Source: Syngnathus acus
Lineage: Eukaryota > Chordata > Actinopteri > Syngnathiformes > Syngnathidae
Length of the DNA stretch: 64,000 nucleotides
Assembly (NCBI RefSeq): GCF_901709675.1
Contig: NC_051088.1
Coordinates: 24,060,193 to 24,124,192 of the forward strand
Direction of reading: 5' to 3'
The notes below the pieces were generated by a model. The model had not been told where the DNA came from. It saw only the letters and a list, made by a program, of their open reading frames with translations, and made no database searches. This document shows, one piece after another, positions 1 through 12,919 of the stretch (position 1 is its first letter; each line of letters starts with the position of its first letter). A program made the translations under genes and the position numbers.

Positions 1-544
1 TTTAGCCGCACTCCAGCATTCGTCAATTTATGCTAGAAGATCCAAACTGAGACAAAAGTAAAGCGGATAATATTTCTGCAAATGTAAGGAGACTCTGACA
101 AAACCTTAAGACAATTATGGTGACGCTTTGAGATGCAAGTGCAATTTGTTCCGTGACCATGCTCGTAACTCAAATGATGTGCTGCTCAAGTCCCATTGTG
201 TCATTTTTTTTGTTTTATGATTCATTTGACAACTGAGAGTGGCATGAATACCTGCCTAGATCTCAAATTTATTTTAGAAAATGTTGTATGGAATATTGTA
301 ACATGGTAAAAATAAATTAGCAACACATTGATTGTTTCGTTTTTGGTTTATTGCTCATTTATATTTTCATATAAGCTTTGACGTGAACCTTGCATGGATG
401 TGTGCGTGTGTGCATGTGTGTGTGTCTGTGTGTGTTTACATCTTTAATTAGGAGTCAAACATGTGGCGTTTAAATGGCAAATTAGCAGTGCTGTGAATTG
501 GCCGTGGTGGTCCAAGCTGCGACCGTGTGCACAGTGAGCATCTC

Positions 545-645
<101 letters not shown>

Positions 646-705
646 ATGTTCTTAATTAGACAGGAAATGGAAACACACACTGTATGCAGAAGCACAAAGA
701 AAATC

Positions 706-708
<3 letters not shown>

Positions 709-741
<33 letters not shown>
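709..741. repeat. (TG)n microsatellite
   Basis: About 16 TG units, on the same strand as and close to the (CA)n array at 546-643, so the two together form a potential inverted-repeat hairpin. Confidence 0.95.
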
Positions 742-742
<1 letters not shown>

Positions 743-1555
743 GGTCATTAATTAACCCTCATGTTTCATTTGCTGGTGTCCATTTGGGAGTCTTTGAACA
801 AATGAATGGAATATTGCCCATGTTGCTTTGTTAGCACGTCACAAAAGTGGCCGTGCAGCCACACCGGGGCTTTTATGGCAATGAGCTATTCGAATTCCAT
901 TTATGGCAGAGAGCAACTCCATTGGGAAAAAAATTCATAAAATCAAAAATCATCCCACACCATCTCGTCCGCAGCCAAAGGGTGACTTGCGTACATTCTC
1001 TGCATGGCGTCCCTCCCAGCATGAAATTTGGAGGCGCTCGCCATGTTGCAGCTTCCCTCGCCGCTTCTGTGCAACCACACAGCTTTCTAATTGAATCTTT
1101 TGATCTGTGGCTAATTCCACTAATTAGTAGTACTATTTTCCCAGTAGAATGTTTCCTTCAAACACACACACGTGCGTTTGCAGTTGATTTGCTACTTAGC
1201 CGCTAAGCCAATGGTGGGATGGGCGTTCAAAACGGGGCTTCCAAAAACAGACAGGTGCGGAAAAAAAAAGCACAGATGCTCATTATACGGGCGCGCACAG
1301 AGCCAAATGAGCAGTAAGCGCTTAATGCAGCAATTTAATTTTATATTCAAGTTGTGCTCACGGCGAATGGAAGCGGTAAATTTGACATGGATGCAGCTGC
1401 AGCCTGTCACTGAAGGCACCTCAAATGTTTACTTCTAATGTGACAATAACTTTTGCTTGAGCGACTTTAAATGACTGCCACGGATGTTTTCATATTTCAT
1501 CGGCTTTGTTTTTTGTTCATTAAAAAAATGAACGCTTACACTCAAACGTTTTTTA

Positions 1556-1730
1556 TACCGTAATTTTCGGACTATAAGTCGCACCGGAGTATAAGTTGCA
1601 CCAGCCATAAAATGCCCAAAAAAGTGAAAAAAAAAACATATATATGTATATAAGTCGCTCCTGAGTATAAGTCGCCCCCCCACCCAAACTATGAAAAAAA
1701 CCCGCGACTTATAGTCCGAAAATTACGGTA
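1556..1730. mobile_element. Palindromic MITE, 'TACCGTAATTTTCGG' family, copy 1
   Basis: A 175-bp non-coding element with near-perfect terminal inverted repeats: it starts TACCGTAATTTTCGGACTAT and ends with the reverse complement. Internally it carries repeated ATAAGTCGC-type motifs and a short central palindrome (ATATATGTATAT). Near-identical copies lie at 52646-52819 (same orientation) and 56046-56219 (inverted). The flanks are compatible with a TA target, as expected for a MITE mobilised by a DNA transposase, but no transposase is present. Confidence 0.85.
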
Positions 1731-4700
1731 CATTTGACTTGTTTTAAATGGATGACCCTTATTTTAATATTTGTTTTGAACTATTGAAAGTAAAGTTCCA
1801 ATACCGGACTCATTACTTTTCAATTTTACAATGCTTCTTCCTACGTCCTAAATAGCCCAGCTCCAACATTCAAAAGTTTCTATAAACACAGTGACCTATA
1901 AAAAACTGCATTGGAAGCTTGTTCTAAACATCACTTGCGTTAACAGCGGCCATGACGGACGGCAGTTGTGTGAAGCCGCACTGGCGTGTGATAAAACAAC
2001 TGACGTGTCTCAAGCGACTGTCGAGTGGAGCTTCTGCGTGGAAGCAGCGGCTAGCACCACCTGCTCATGTCACTCGCCACAAAACCTGCCAACATGGCCG
2101 CACACAAACATGCTAGCATGCACGGGTTAGCATTTTGTTTGTTACTGCCTTAAAATATAAAGAACTCGGATAAAAGTTGTGCCGCGAGCCGGACAATGAA
2201 AATGTGATTGTGCTCTATATGCCTTGACGTTATCTCGGAATGTGGATAGCTGTCTCATTGTTGGGCTGAGTGACAACACTTATCTGCAGGGAAGCACATT
2301 CGGGACTTTGCTGAACTCGAAATAAACCTGCAAGCGGCAATGCGCAAGTAGTTCAAGTGATTCAGGATCAACCGGCTTGTGTGGGAAAGTGAAAAGCTGG
2401 AAGTGTGCTTGAAGAACACAAATGTGTTGTCAAACATTGGGAAGTGAAATGTGCTGATTTGATGTTGTGTTGCTGGAAATACAACACTAATGACAATGGG
2501 AATTATAAAAAAAAAATACTTCAGGCCAGATAATAGGTATTTTCACATTTTTCAGAGATTTGAAGAATTTGGGGGGGTTGTTAAAAAAAATGCGATGTCT
2601 TGGCCACCCCATGACCCCTGACCCAAGTAAAAAAAAAAAAAAAAAAAATCCTAGCTCACGCAATGATATCATCAGGGGTACTATTTAATTTCACTTTATT
2701 TCTCAAAAAAGTATTTATTTATTAATTTAATAAAGGAAAAAAACAAAAATAAAGATTTCAAACAATAAAAAATCTTTTAATGTGAAATTGGCAATGGGAA
2801 TGTGATGTAAGAAAGAAATATTTAATTTTCATTCAGTAGCAGAATTTTGGGGGGGTATCAGAGAAAGTTGCCATTAGGACAACTCATAACGATTCTAAGT
2901 AAGTTGGAGCTTTGTGCTCTGAATTCTTTTTTTTTTTAGTTTGTTTGTGTTAAACCAAGCCAAATGAGGATCCACAGACTTCTTTTTAACTTTAAATGCA
3001 ATTTCACAAGTGGATTGCACACGGGGCTTCTATAATGAAAAGGACATTAAGTGAAAAATAGACAGATGCGTCCTGTATCAACTCAATCAACAAACAAATT
3101 GGCAAACGGTCTTCTTGTAGTGAACATGCAAAAACAATATTTTTCAGACATGGTGTGAAAAATGTTCTTTTAAATTCCACTTAAACTTGTTTTTACCCTG
3201 AGGTCAGTCAAAGGTCAAAAAGTCCTTTAAACAAGTCATTAAAGATTTCATGTTGGCAAGAATTTGACCTTAGATGATGTTTCAACTGAACTCTCTCCCA
3301 TTGCGTTTATATATTCTGCTTTTCAAAAAAAAAATGTTTGAACAAGGGGATTTAATAATTCATTATTGGAATATCATTTGGAAAATTTCATCATGGCCTA
3401 TAATTGTAAATTCCCTGTGCTTATAAACCGCTAACTTGACACATTTGATGTCTTTACTTGAGTTTGTGCATGTAAACACATTTAAAAACTGTTTGCCTCG
3501 ATTCTTGAACCCAACCGCTGGTGAGAAGAGGCTCAACAAACAGCCCAGTGAATGGAAATAAATGGAAAGTGGATGAAAATAAAAATCAAAGAATAAAAAA
3601 ATATATTATTTATGTTTAGCCATGAACAGTGTTATGCAATGCTCAAACACAAATACATGTAAAAAGCCTCAAATCTGAAAAAAATAAATAAATAAAACAC
3701 ACAAGTGCATAAGGAGACACACACACACACACACACAGACGCACACACACACACGGCCAGGATTGATTAATTGGAACGTTTAGCGAGCATGATAGCAGCC
3801 CTCCTCAGAGACAGCACAACTGTCTCACTCAGTCCACCTTAACCTCTTCTGGACACACACACACACACACATACATACAAAGACGAAATTAGACCACCCT
3901 TCTTGTTTTCGCCGGCATTTTACCAACGCCCCCCCCACCCACCCCCCTTCACCTTGCCATGAGCGATCTGCGGTCACTTTCCAGGCCAAAACGCAGGCGA
4001 GCACACAAGTGCATGCTCATGCACCAACAAATTGTGACAGGTTTTGCAGCGTCCGTCTTCCTTGCCGCTAAAGGTGACTCGCCTGCCCGTGCTCACGCGG
4101 TCGCAGCAAAGCCGGGCGGGCCCCAAGGTCCTGCCACCGTCACGCACACACACTCATAAGTTTTATGTACCTTTAAAGCCGCCGGAGGGGCGGCCATATT
4201 TCTGCCGGACTGCAAGGTCACTAATGAAACAAAGAATTTGGGTTGGGAGGGGCGGGGCAGTGAGGACAAGAAACATGGCGACTTCTCCGTGTGATGCACA
4301 ATCATCCTGGACTCGCATCTCATAATTCTCACGCTCATCGACTACCCATTTCGTGCATCCGCCAGCGGGCACGGAAGCCATGTTCCGGTGGCTACCGACT
4401 TCGAGAGAAGGTCCGCAAGGATGTCATCCCCTGACACAATGACACACACACACACGTGAGATACACAATTGCCACTCAGACGTAATTTCCTGCGCCAGTT
4501 TTTTTCCCCATCACTCTCATTTCACACAAACAAACTCTAATTAAGAACCGCCGACACGAGCCAAAAACAAACGCACGAGTGAGAGGGACGAGACTTCCCA
4601 AGAGCTCGACTCCTCGGGCACTTCACTCGGAAATTAACTTCCAGACTCAACCAGGAGCTGCTGCCGTCACTCACGAGAGTCTTTATTCCAATTTCAAATC

Positions 4701-6410
4701 GCTTTTTACTGCGGCTAATGGAATCCATCTTGAAATGGGTTTTGGAAACAATTGCATCGGCGTTATATGTTTTTTATTTGTCATAACGTCACAAGGCAGT
4801 TATTGGCTTTTTCGAGGACGGCTTTGCGAGTGACTACGGCAGTTGTCGAAGGAGCCGGAACGCGAGTGTCTTGTTAAGCAGATCGATGCGTCTTTGTGCC
4901 CTCCCGATGATCCGTGATATTATGAACGCTGGCTGATATTACATTTGGGCGCTATTGGAGAGCAGTCTTTCTCTGTCATGGTGACGGCCGAGCAAAACAA
5001 TCATCTCTTCCACTCTGGCAAATATTCAATAAGGAGCTGAGGAAGGCACAGACACAGGCGGCCGGCCGGGCTCTGTCACAAATTGTCTGATAGAAATAAA
5101 TGTGCACATGCTCCGGCATACTGAATATCAATCATAGACACACACAGATACACACACACACAGATATACACGTTCACACAAACACACGATAAGAATGAAT
5201 AAGAATAAACAGACGCACTTCGTGCCAGGCAAAGTTTGGGCCCGATTAAGGCGGCTGTCGCATGAAAGCCTCGAAACAGTAAATATCCTTAATTTGTAGT
5301 GTAATGAAACAGATTAGGTGTTTGGAGTATTTTAGCAGGGATTAGCACACACAAATACGGAAAAATATTCAAAATAGTATAATTGAGCCGGCTGTGCGTA
5401 ATTTATGATGGAAACAGCAGGAGCACACCAGGATTAGAGGTCGGCGATCATCTCTTGCATTAAAACAGCTTTGTCAAGGTTACGGAGCAAAAAAAAAAAA
5501 AAAAAAAAAAAAGCTTTTGTGATTGGCCCCCGCAACGCTGGCCTGAAAGAAAAAGCCCAGACTTGTCTTGAGAGAGTCGAGGCCGCCTCGCCAAAGCGAC
5601 GCTGTCACTCAAAACGACATCCCGCTTCCTGCGTTGGCCTTGTGCCGGGAAACACGAGCGTGAGTGGGAACTCAAAGCCGTCGTTTGTGTACACAAAGCT
5701 GCCCGATGCCGGAGAGCTCGCTCTTGCGACTTGATGTCTTTTATCCAGCACTGGCTAATTGCTGGAATCCAATCGAGGTTTCGAATTTTTTTTTTTAAAT
5801 GAAATTCCCAGTACAAAAGCTGCATTTTTGGTTGTGTGTGTAATATCCTGTTGGGCCAGGATGGAAATAAAAATGGGGAAATTAAGAAAATACACAAAGA
5901 CGGGATACAGGAGTAGAGAGGAAGAAGAAAGGAAAACACAGGAGACATGCGAGCGTGTGTTTGTGTCTGCCATGCGATGAAGGTTTTTCGTCTCTGAGCA
6001 GAATTACAAGTGGTGGGCTCAACAAACCCTCCAGTGGTCCGCAAGAAAGAGAACACAGAGAAACTTGTCAAGCTGCAAAAGTGTTTTTGTGATCTCAAAT
6101 TCAATCCAAAAAGTTTCGCTTGGCCCTTTTCATCTTTTGTGACTTTTTGGTGTGCCGGGCCACCGCCCTGAAAGTGGGTGCCGTGGCTGGACGTCACTGG
6201 ACGCCATCGGCATGTTAACAGTACATTGGCTTCCAAAGTTCACCGTTTCCCAACGGCTTCGGAGCCAAAGCAAATATTTGACGTAAAAAAAAAAAAGCTG
6301 ACGGCGCACCACAAAAATAGCAGTGCCACAAAAAATAGACATGTAATTGAGAGTATCACGCCTCAATTTAATTATGTATTTATCCACCACCACCATTATG
6401 TCAGGCTGGT

Positions 6411-6449
<39 letters not shown>
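6411..6449. repeat. (TTTA)n microsatellite
   Basis: About nine tandem TTTA units following a CA-rich stretch. No coding content. Confidence 0.9.
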
Positions 6450-6450
<1 letters not shown>

Positions 6451-8625
6451 GGTTTTGATGCTGCTTTTTTTTTTTCAATATGATCATCAATGAATGAGAT
6501 TGGCCTGTATTGATTCGTCACATTTTTCAATTTTAGAGTTGCTTACTAATGATTATCTTAAGATTTTTTTTTATTTATCTAAATTTACCTATTTTCTAAA
6601 AATAACCTCATTTTCCATTTTTTTAGTTGACAAAATTCTTTCAAATTGACAATTTATTCAGTTACTGGTTTAGTCGGTATCGTGCTGTGTCAAGGACAGG
6701 CGGCAGGGGGCGCTACAGGCTGGTCAGCTGCAAAATACAAGCTGCGGGTGATCTTTTTTTTTTTGTGATGGGAAATGAAAGGCATCTTGATAATGTCTCA
6801 CGGTGCAGTGGTTACAAAGAGTCCAAAGACCAAACGCCTGGCTCCTCATTATCATGACCCTCCTCAATATCACCCCCCACTCAAATACAAGTAGGATTGA
6901 TTTGGACCTTCCCTTCCACATCCCTCCATGGCATACAAGTAAAAATCCCCAAGTGTGTCACAGAGCACAGATATGTATCAAGGTGCTGACTAATTTGGAG
7001 AATGATAAACTTGCCCCCCCCCCCCATTCATCCGTCATGCTGTCATGTAAAGGTCTAGACAAGTCTAGACTGATGCTATCAAGAAAAAAAGAAAAAAATA
7101 GCTTAATTAGATCGTAATAAATTCTCATTTCTGCCCGTGGTCTCCAAAGTTCTTGGCCAGCTCGGTGTGGACCAGCTGACACCCCGATGGTAATTTGAAA
7201 CTGGCATTCAGCCGCCGCTCCAGCCCCCTTCGCAGACCACTGCACAGGCGTCTTCAAATGTCACCCAAACACGCACATGCCAAATCTGCATTTGTTCCTC
7301 TCTCTCACACACACACAAACACACACACATGCACTAACTGAACGCTCCAACTAAACGTGCAGATGATTTTCATAAATAAATAAAAAAAACTTGAATTTCT
7401 TAATGAACTGTGATAAGTCCAAAAAGATTATAATGGATCCCACCAAGATATAACAAATTACTTTCTGCTCTTTATAAACATACCAAGCTGTCAAAATGGT
7501 GTTCATGTGACCTTTGACCCTTTGAATGTTTAAATTAAAACTGATGAATTGAGGGAATTTTTCTTTCATTTCATATGAAATAAACCCCCAAAGAGGAACA
7601 CCTGGGAACTTTGACGCAAACGCACACACACGGAGGAGATACTTTGCATGAAACACCGACATCTTCTCATTTACTTCAACATGTTAATCAAAGTAATGAA
7701 TTTAATCGGCTCATTAACACCCACAAAGTTCCCAGAAGGCACAAAGCGGTTTCTTCTTGGGTGGAATTTGCATTACAGATATCCTGGCTGAGCGTGCATG
7801 CTAGCGACACAGTGAGGTTTCTTTTCCTGTCTTCTCTCTCTCTCTGTCACTCTCTTTCTTTCTCTCTCTCCACACGCTAGCATCCATCCATTAATGCATG
7901 TGTCAAATAGGCTGCATTCAGCTGCATTTAGCCCGAGGGGGAGTGTGTATATCTATGTGTGCGTGTGTGTCTGTGTGTGTGTGCATGCCTGAGAACTTCA
8001 ACCCTCCTGGAGTAACAACATATCGTCACTTCTTCAGCTTGGCGTTTTGTTTGGAAATATAGTCCAACATTGATTCAATTGAAGCACTTTAGAAAGAAAA
8101 TTCATGCATGGCTCATCAATCCCAACATTCTAATCCAAAACTGAACACTAAGTGATGGAAGTCTCTGAGAAAGCATAAGAAGGATCATCACGGCTTATAA
8201 TAATTAAGAGCTGGGTCCAAAGCCGTCCAGCCGGCATTGAGTAGCGTGCAAACATCCTTCAGTGGCCAAAAGGAAGGAACATGAAGAGTGGATGGACTGT
8301 TAAGCAGGCGAGTGAGGAGATGCTGGACCACAAACGGACCTAACAGGAGTCACTGCATGACGATAAACGGAACATCTCCAATCTAGCTCAAAGTAATGGC
8401 CAATAAATGAAATATCCAAAAAGAGAACCTCGGACACGGTTCAACAAAATCAAAAAATGAAGGCAACCAAAAAGCAGTCCACATAACACAGAGGTAGCAA
8501 TACGCGTCATGGTGAAGTTAAGCAAGTTTCTTTTCCACGCTAATGAGCCAATCGGTACGCTGAGTGTGTGATTAAACTCCGCCAAGGTGTTTTGGGCGCA
8601 GGAAAAAAATAAATAAATAACTTAC

Positions 8626-8689
8626 CTGACTGCGCTGCGCTGGATCGGATGAGCAGCAAAGTAGCGAGGGCGCAGGCGAGGAACTTCAT
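8626..8689 (-). CDS. First coding exon (signal peptide) of an unidentified secreted or membrane protein; partial
   Basis: On the minus strand an ATG at 8689-8687 opens a 21-codon reading frame, beginning MKFLACALATLLL and ending SSAAQS, followed by one nucleotide of the next codon and a strong donor (CAG|GTAAGT, GT at 8625-8624). It has the structure of a cleavable signal peptide: Lys at position 2, a hydrophobic Leu/Ala core, and a small-residue Ala-Ala cleavage region. A phase-1 intron directly after the signal peptide is common in genes for extracellular proteins. The upstream DNA is GC- and CpG-rich, as expected of a promoter. No second exon was found in the remaining 8.6 kb to the left, so the intron is long or the next exon is small and divergent. 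I do not recognise the protein. The chance-ORF alternative is weakened by the combined signal peptide, donor and CpG-rich upstream region. Confidence 0.6.
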
Positions 8690-9070
8690 CTTGGAAAGAC
8701 GGCTGATTATTCTTGTTAAACTCCCGCAACTCACATGTCCAATTAGGATATCCCGGTCTTGTGCAATAATCAAGGAAAATGGAGCGGGGCTCCTCTGGTA
8801 ACCGCTTGGTCGCGCACCACCCGGCGCAGCCAGCCAGCGCACAGCCTTTACGCGCCGCTTGCTTGTGTTTGTTTACTAGTTCCCAGGCTGCCGCTCGGAT
8901 CGCTTTCCACTGTGGATCTACTGTGAGAAAGGACGCCCGCACGCTGACACGCTGTCGGTGGCAGCTTGGGCGCGCGCGCGTGTCCGTGCGCGTCCACTTG
9001 TGTGCGCTGGGTATGAACACGCCTCCGCAATGTGACAGACACTTCACACAGCCAATTACAACAGCTAATA
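8690..9070 (-). promoter_or_regulatory. CpG-rich probable promoter/5' UTR of the signal-peptide gene
   Basis: The sequence upstream (minus strand) of the ATG at 8689 is markedly richer in CpG than the surrounding AT-rich DNA, including a CG-alternating run near 8970-8995. No clear TATA box was seen. The promoter role is inferred from position and composition only. Confidence 0.4.
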
Positions 9071-10300
9071 GACTTTTTTTTTTTTTAAACACTTGGTCTG
9101 GTTTGAAGGTTCGCCTACGTCACTGATCAGCTTCCGTGGAAATACAGCAGGCGTGTGATTATGACCTGCGGCCGGAAGGTTGGAAGGTCACCTGTGCACA
9201 TACGCACGTTTTCACGTTGCTGGATTACGAGAATGCAGCATAGGAGTGTGTGGCCAAACTTTTGTGTTCGTGGGCCAAAACGGACGTTCAGGCATAAAGT
9301 TAAAAAAAAAAAAAAAAAAAGCATGACTAGTAAATTGGGTTATACTATATGCATAATATGAATATGTCTTTTTTTTATATAATAAAATCTTTCATCTTTA
9401 ACTACTGTGACTTTTTATTTCATACAATGTATCAGTTCATTCAGTAAGATAAATAAATACAAAAAATACAAGAATGAATAAATCAACTCTGATTTACTAC
9501 GTTCACTAGTAAATCCCCCCCGAAAGTGACTTGATGTAAAAGCTCAGTGGGGCCAAAGAACAGAGCCAGCTTTAAATGTGGTCCCAAGGCCATACTGTGC
9601 CCACACAAAAAAAACCTTGATTTAAATAGGTTGTTGTGTATGTATTTGTATTTTGTGATTTAAAGTGAAAGCCTCAACTTAATGAGCTATGTTAAATAAA
9701 CTGAAATGATAATTAGGAATGGTTGTTTAATGCTAGCAGATGGCAGAAGGCCATAAAACATTTTTTTTTTTAATATGGGTGCTCATTAAAAGCTGAGCGA
9801 GAAAATGCTACAGCACAATCCTTTTCTGTGCTATTCTGTGAAATATTATATTAATTTAATTAAATATACTAACAATGCAAGATGAAATCCATATTTATGC
9901 GGACTGAAAAAAATCGAGCATGAACGTATTCTTCTATTTATTTGAATGTTAAGAGTTTTCACTAGAGTCTCAGTGTAACGAATCTGCGCAGTAAATTAAT
10001 GTTCATATGTGATGAATGGAACATGACAGAGCCGGCCGGTGTGGCTACAGTCAAACTTAAAGTCGAGTTGCTGGACGATGGAGCCACCAAATATGTAAAT
10101 CGTGCGCTTTCCTCTGCTACCATCTAGCGAATTTTACGGAGAAACGCGTAAAATTAGCGTTAGTATTCACCATGAACACTAGAGGGCGCTGTAATTTACT
10201 TGAGAGGGGGAAAATTCCATTAGTAAATCTGCAAAGGATAAAATGAAAAAATATTTAAAAATGTATAGCATCATTTGAAGGATGCCAATCAAAACACAAT
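9071..10300. other. Intergenic, no gene seen
   Basis: AT-rich sequence with poly-A/T runs. No exon with splice sites or family similarity was found. It contains the left copy (about 10108-10200) of a roughly 95-bp direct repeat that ends in a CTCF-like motif. Confidence 0.6.
10108..10200 (+). repeat. About 95-bp direct repeat flanking methyltransferase copy A, left copy
   Basis: The stretch from TTTCCTCTGCT to GAGGGCGCTGTAAT matches 12920-13012 with scattered differences in the same orientation. The two copies bracket the methyltransferase gene at 10463-12221. Each ends in a GAGGGCGCTGTAA block that resembles a CTCF core. It could be an ordinary dispersed repeat. Confidence 0.7.
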
Positions 10301-10351
10301 GCAAAAAAAAAAAAAAAACAGCCTTCATGGGTTTTTTTGTATCGCTTTAGC

Positions 10352-10357
10352 TTTATT
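10352..10357 (-). terminator. Polyadenylation signal of methyltransferase copy A
   Basis: The minus strand reads AATAAA (plus TTTATT), about 105 nt past the stop codon. The same AGCTTTATTCAAA context recurs at the matching place in copy B (16452-16457), which supports a functional, duplicated 3' end. Confidence 0.7.
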
Positions 10358-10462
10358 CAAAGGTAGGCAGGCTGAGGGGCATTTTCTTCTGCAACTCTTT
10401 TCAGTCTAACCACAATAGTGATCCTTGGTTTATAGTATTTAAATTTCTATAATACAAAAGGA

Positions 10463-12221
10463 TTATGGTTTTCGTGCCAGAATGTAGAAATACTTGCTCA
10501 CAATGGTGAGCTCCACGTCTGGCGAGGACACCTGCATGGCAGCCATCAGCCTGAAACAAAAGACAGTTTAAGTTTATAATCGATGTCGAGAAAAAATTGC
10601 CTCAGGTTTTAATTTTAAAAAATCAATCAATGAATAATAATAATCATCATCATAATAATGATAATAGCTCTATTTATACGATATGGCGGCCTTTCAAGGG
10701 ACCAAAGGACACATTTATTATCCTGCTCTCTCTGCTGGCTCCATTGTATGACATTGACTATCTTATCTAAGATTTCAATAGCGGTAAATTATTCCTGACA
10801 AACAAAGCAGCGATGTAGAATGTATAAGCACTGATATGTTAAGTGTGTGTGTCGGGGGGGTTATGGAGTTCAATGTTTAGCGGCAAGCTAACTGTGGTTA
10901 GTTGAAGAGTACATGTAAATGTCTGACTTGTTTCTGATGTCATCAGAGAGACGCTTGGCCTCGGTGGCATCCTGGCTCTTCATTGTCTGGTAACTAGTAA
11001 ATGTCTCTACCAAACCAATGTAACCGTTTACTGTCGCCGTCCTGTAAATGTTTTGACAGCCGTTCCTGGATACACAAAAAAAATTATCAGTTGACTTTTA
11101 TTTGTTTGTGAACAAATATTTGGGACTCCACTTGCGTCACCAGAATGTTAGAGAAAAAAAAAACACTAGTGTGGAATGCGAAAGATGGGACACTCACCAC
11201 TCTTTGTCCGGAAAGGGGCAGGAGTCAAACATGTCCAAGTAGGTTTGTGAAGAACAGGTGCCCAGACAAGGATTTTTGTAGGGGAACAGAGCTGCATAAA
11301 ACTAATCATAAACAATAATTCAAGACACTTATGCATCATCCTACATCATCAGGGCAAACCATTCAGTAGTTCTGAAGCACAAAAATGAACTATAGTCTGA
11401 TTTGTGATATTTGATTTAAAATCCACTAATTGAATGAAATCACACTGCTGTGGTGAAATTCATTGTGTCAATGGTTCTGTTCACCTCTTTGCAGATGTTG
11501 TTAAGTGCGCTGGTGGCGTCGCCGTACTCCAGCTCCATGTCCATGGTGTAACTCAGCAGGGCCAGGCAGCCGTTGGGCTTCAGGACCCGCTCAGCCTCCT
11601 TCAGGAACCGAGGCCGATCAAACCAGTGGGCTGCCGTCATGGCCGTCAGGAGGTCCACCTGGCCGGACTCAAACGGCAGTTCTTCAGCGGGACTCTGCCT
11701 GGAATCAGGAGGGGGGTAGAAGTTAAAAAATAATCGGGCTTGCAGTTAAACTTAAGTGAATCTTGACAATAATTGAATTATTAACAACACATTCCAGTTT
11801 CATGCTGCTTTCATCTCACCTGTACGAGACATTTGGGGAAGTGCTATGGGCCCGAGCCAGCTCCAGTTGGGCGGGGCTCACGTCTGTTCCAACGACCTGC
11901 TTGAAGAACGGAGCCAAGAGTACGGTTCCCTTCCCGTTCCCACAGCCAACATCCACTGCAAGATTGAACTTGTTTTGCACCTAGAAGAGCATTTACAACA
12001 TTCAAATGAACTATTAAAAAATCTCTTTCATTTAGACCGTTTTAAAAATACAAACTATCATTTGTTATTGGTTATCTGAATGATTGCAGTCTCATGAAAT
12101 AATAAAAACATACCTTTGGTCCCATAAAGTCCATAATCTTGTTGATGAGTTCATAAGGGGTCACTCTATACTGCAGGTAGGCCGCCACATGGTCACTTTC
12201 TTCAAACAACCTAAAGGCCAT
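10463..12221 (-). CDS. Class I SAM-dependent methyltransferase, copy A (six exons, 270 aa)
   Basis: This gene matches the fish proteins usually named 'putative methyltransferase DDB_G0268948-like', related to the yeast Crg1/trans-aconitate methyltransferase group (Methyltransf_11 fold). Exons, in coding order on the minus strand, are 12221-12114, 11980-11820, 11698-11485, 11301-11198, 11065-10928 and 10550-10463. All have GT-AG junctions and join in one frame of 813 nt ending in TAA. SAM motif I, VDVGCGNG, is at residues 45-52, with an acidic D69 after the second strand (GTDVSP). The DLLTAMTAAHWFD motif typical of this group is at 105-117, followed by a KPNGCLAL strand. There is no signal peptide or membrane segment, so it is probably cytosolic. 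It transfers a methyl group from SAM to a small acceptor, whose identity cannot be inferred. The length is normal for the family and the gene looks intact. A close paralogue lies at 16547-18852. Confidence 0.9.
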
Positions 12222-12919
12222 GACGTCCCGGCAGATGCAAGCGACAGACTGATCTGGGCAACCTCGCTACTCTTCTATATCAACACGTCAACAAATTCTT
12301 GCAACATTAAGGTGGGTTGGGTTTGTGTGGGTAGTTTTTTTTTTTTATACCCCTGCACTGGCGTTATAAGAGCAGTAGAGAGCAGCATTGGAACACCCAT
12401 CATTCTCTGCCTGAGGATAAAGAGGTTATCATGGCTCATTCACTGAGCCAGGACTGCAGTGGGAATTTTCAGCCATGCAGTTTCAGGGCTGAGATTTTGT
12501 TCAAAACATTTTTATAACAATTACTGTAGCAATCAAAAGTAACTTTCCATTCCCTACAAGCACTTTTATATTGAATTCGATTTAAAAAAAAAAATCCCCT
12601 TGAATGTGTTCACCAGATCACGTGTTTATTCGAACATGTCAGAATTGGGCAAAGGGGCAAAAAAAAGTACCATAACATTGAATTAGACATTTTATACATT
12701 CATCAAAGTTGTAACACAGTAGCTTGTGTTAAAATGGGGCTGATTGGTGTCTAGATCTGAAATTGAAACCACACCTCTATGGACTAATTGATATTGACAG
12801 GTTTATTATAGTCAAGACAATTTTCCTCCATGCTTGCGTCATGACAGAATCAAAGTTAGCTTTCCAGCACATACCTGACTTGAGCAGCAAACTCATATTG
12901 TCGAAAAGGTGTCAATTGT

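Noticed and set aside
5460-6236. 258-codon open frame on the minus strand
   Set aside because: It ends in a poly-Phe stretch from a poly-A run, and has no recognisable domain and no coding-like composition.
8622-9092. 156-codon open frame overlapping the signal-peptide exon region on the minus strand
   Set aside because: It lies in a different frame from the signal peptide and runs through the CpG-rich promoter-like sequence; long open frames are expected in GC-rich DNA.
11440-11658. Methyltransferase frame running on past exon 3 (after ICKE) to a nearby stop
   Set aside because: The GAG|GTGAAC donor and the in-frame exon 4 beginning FYAAL continue the family sequence; the read-through belongs to the intron.
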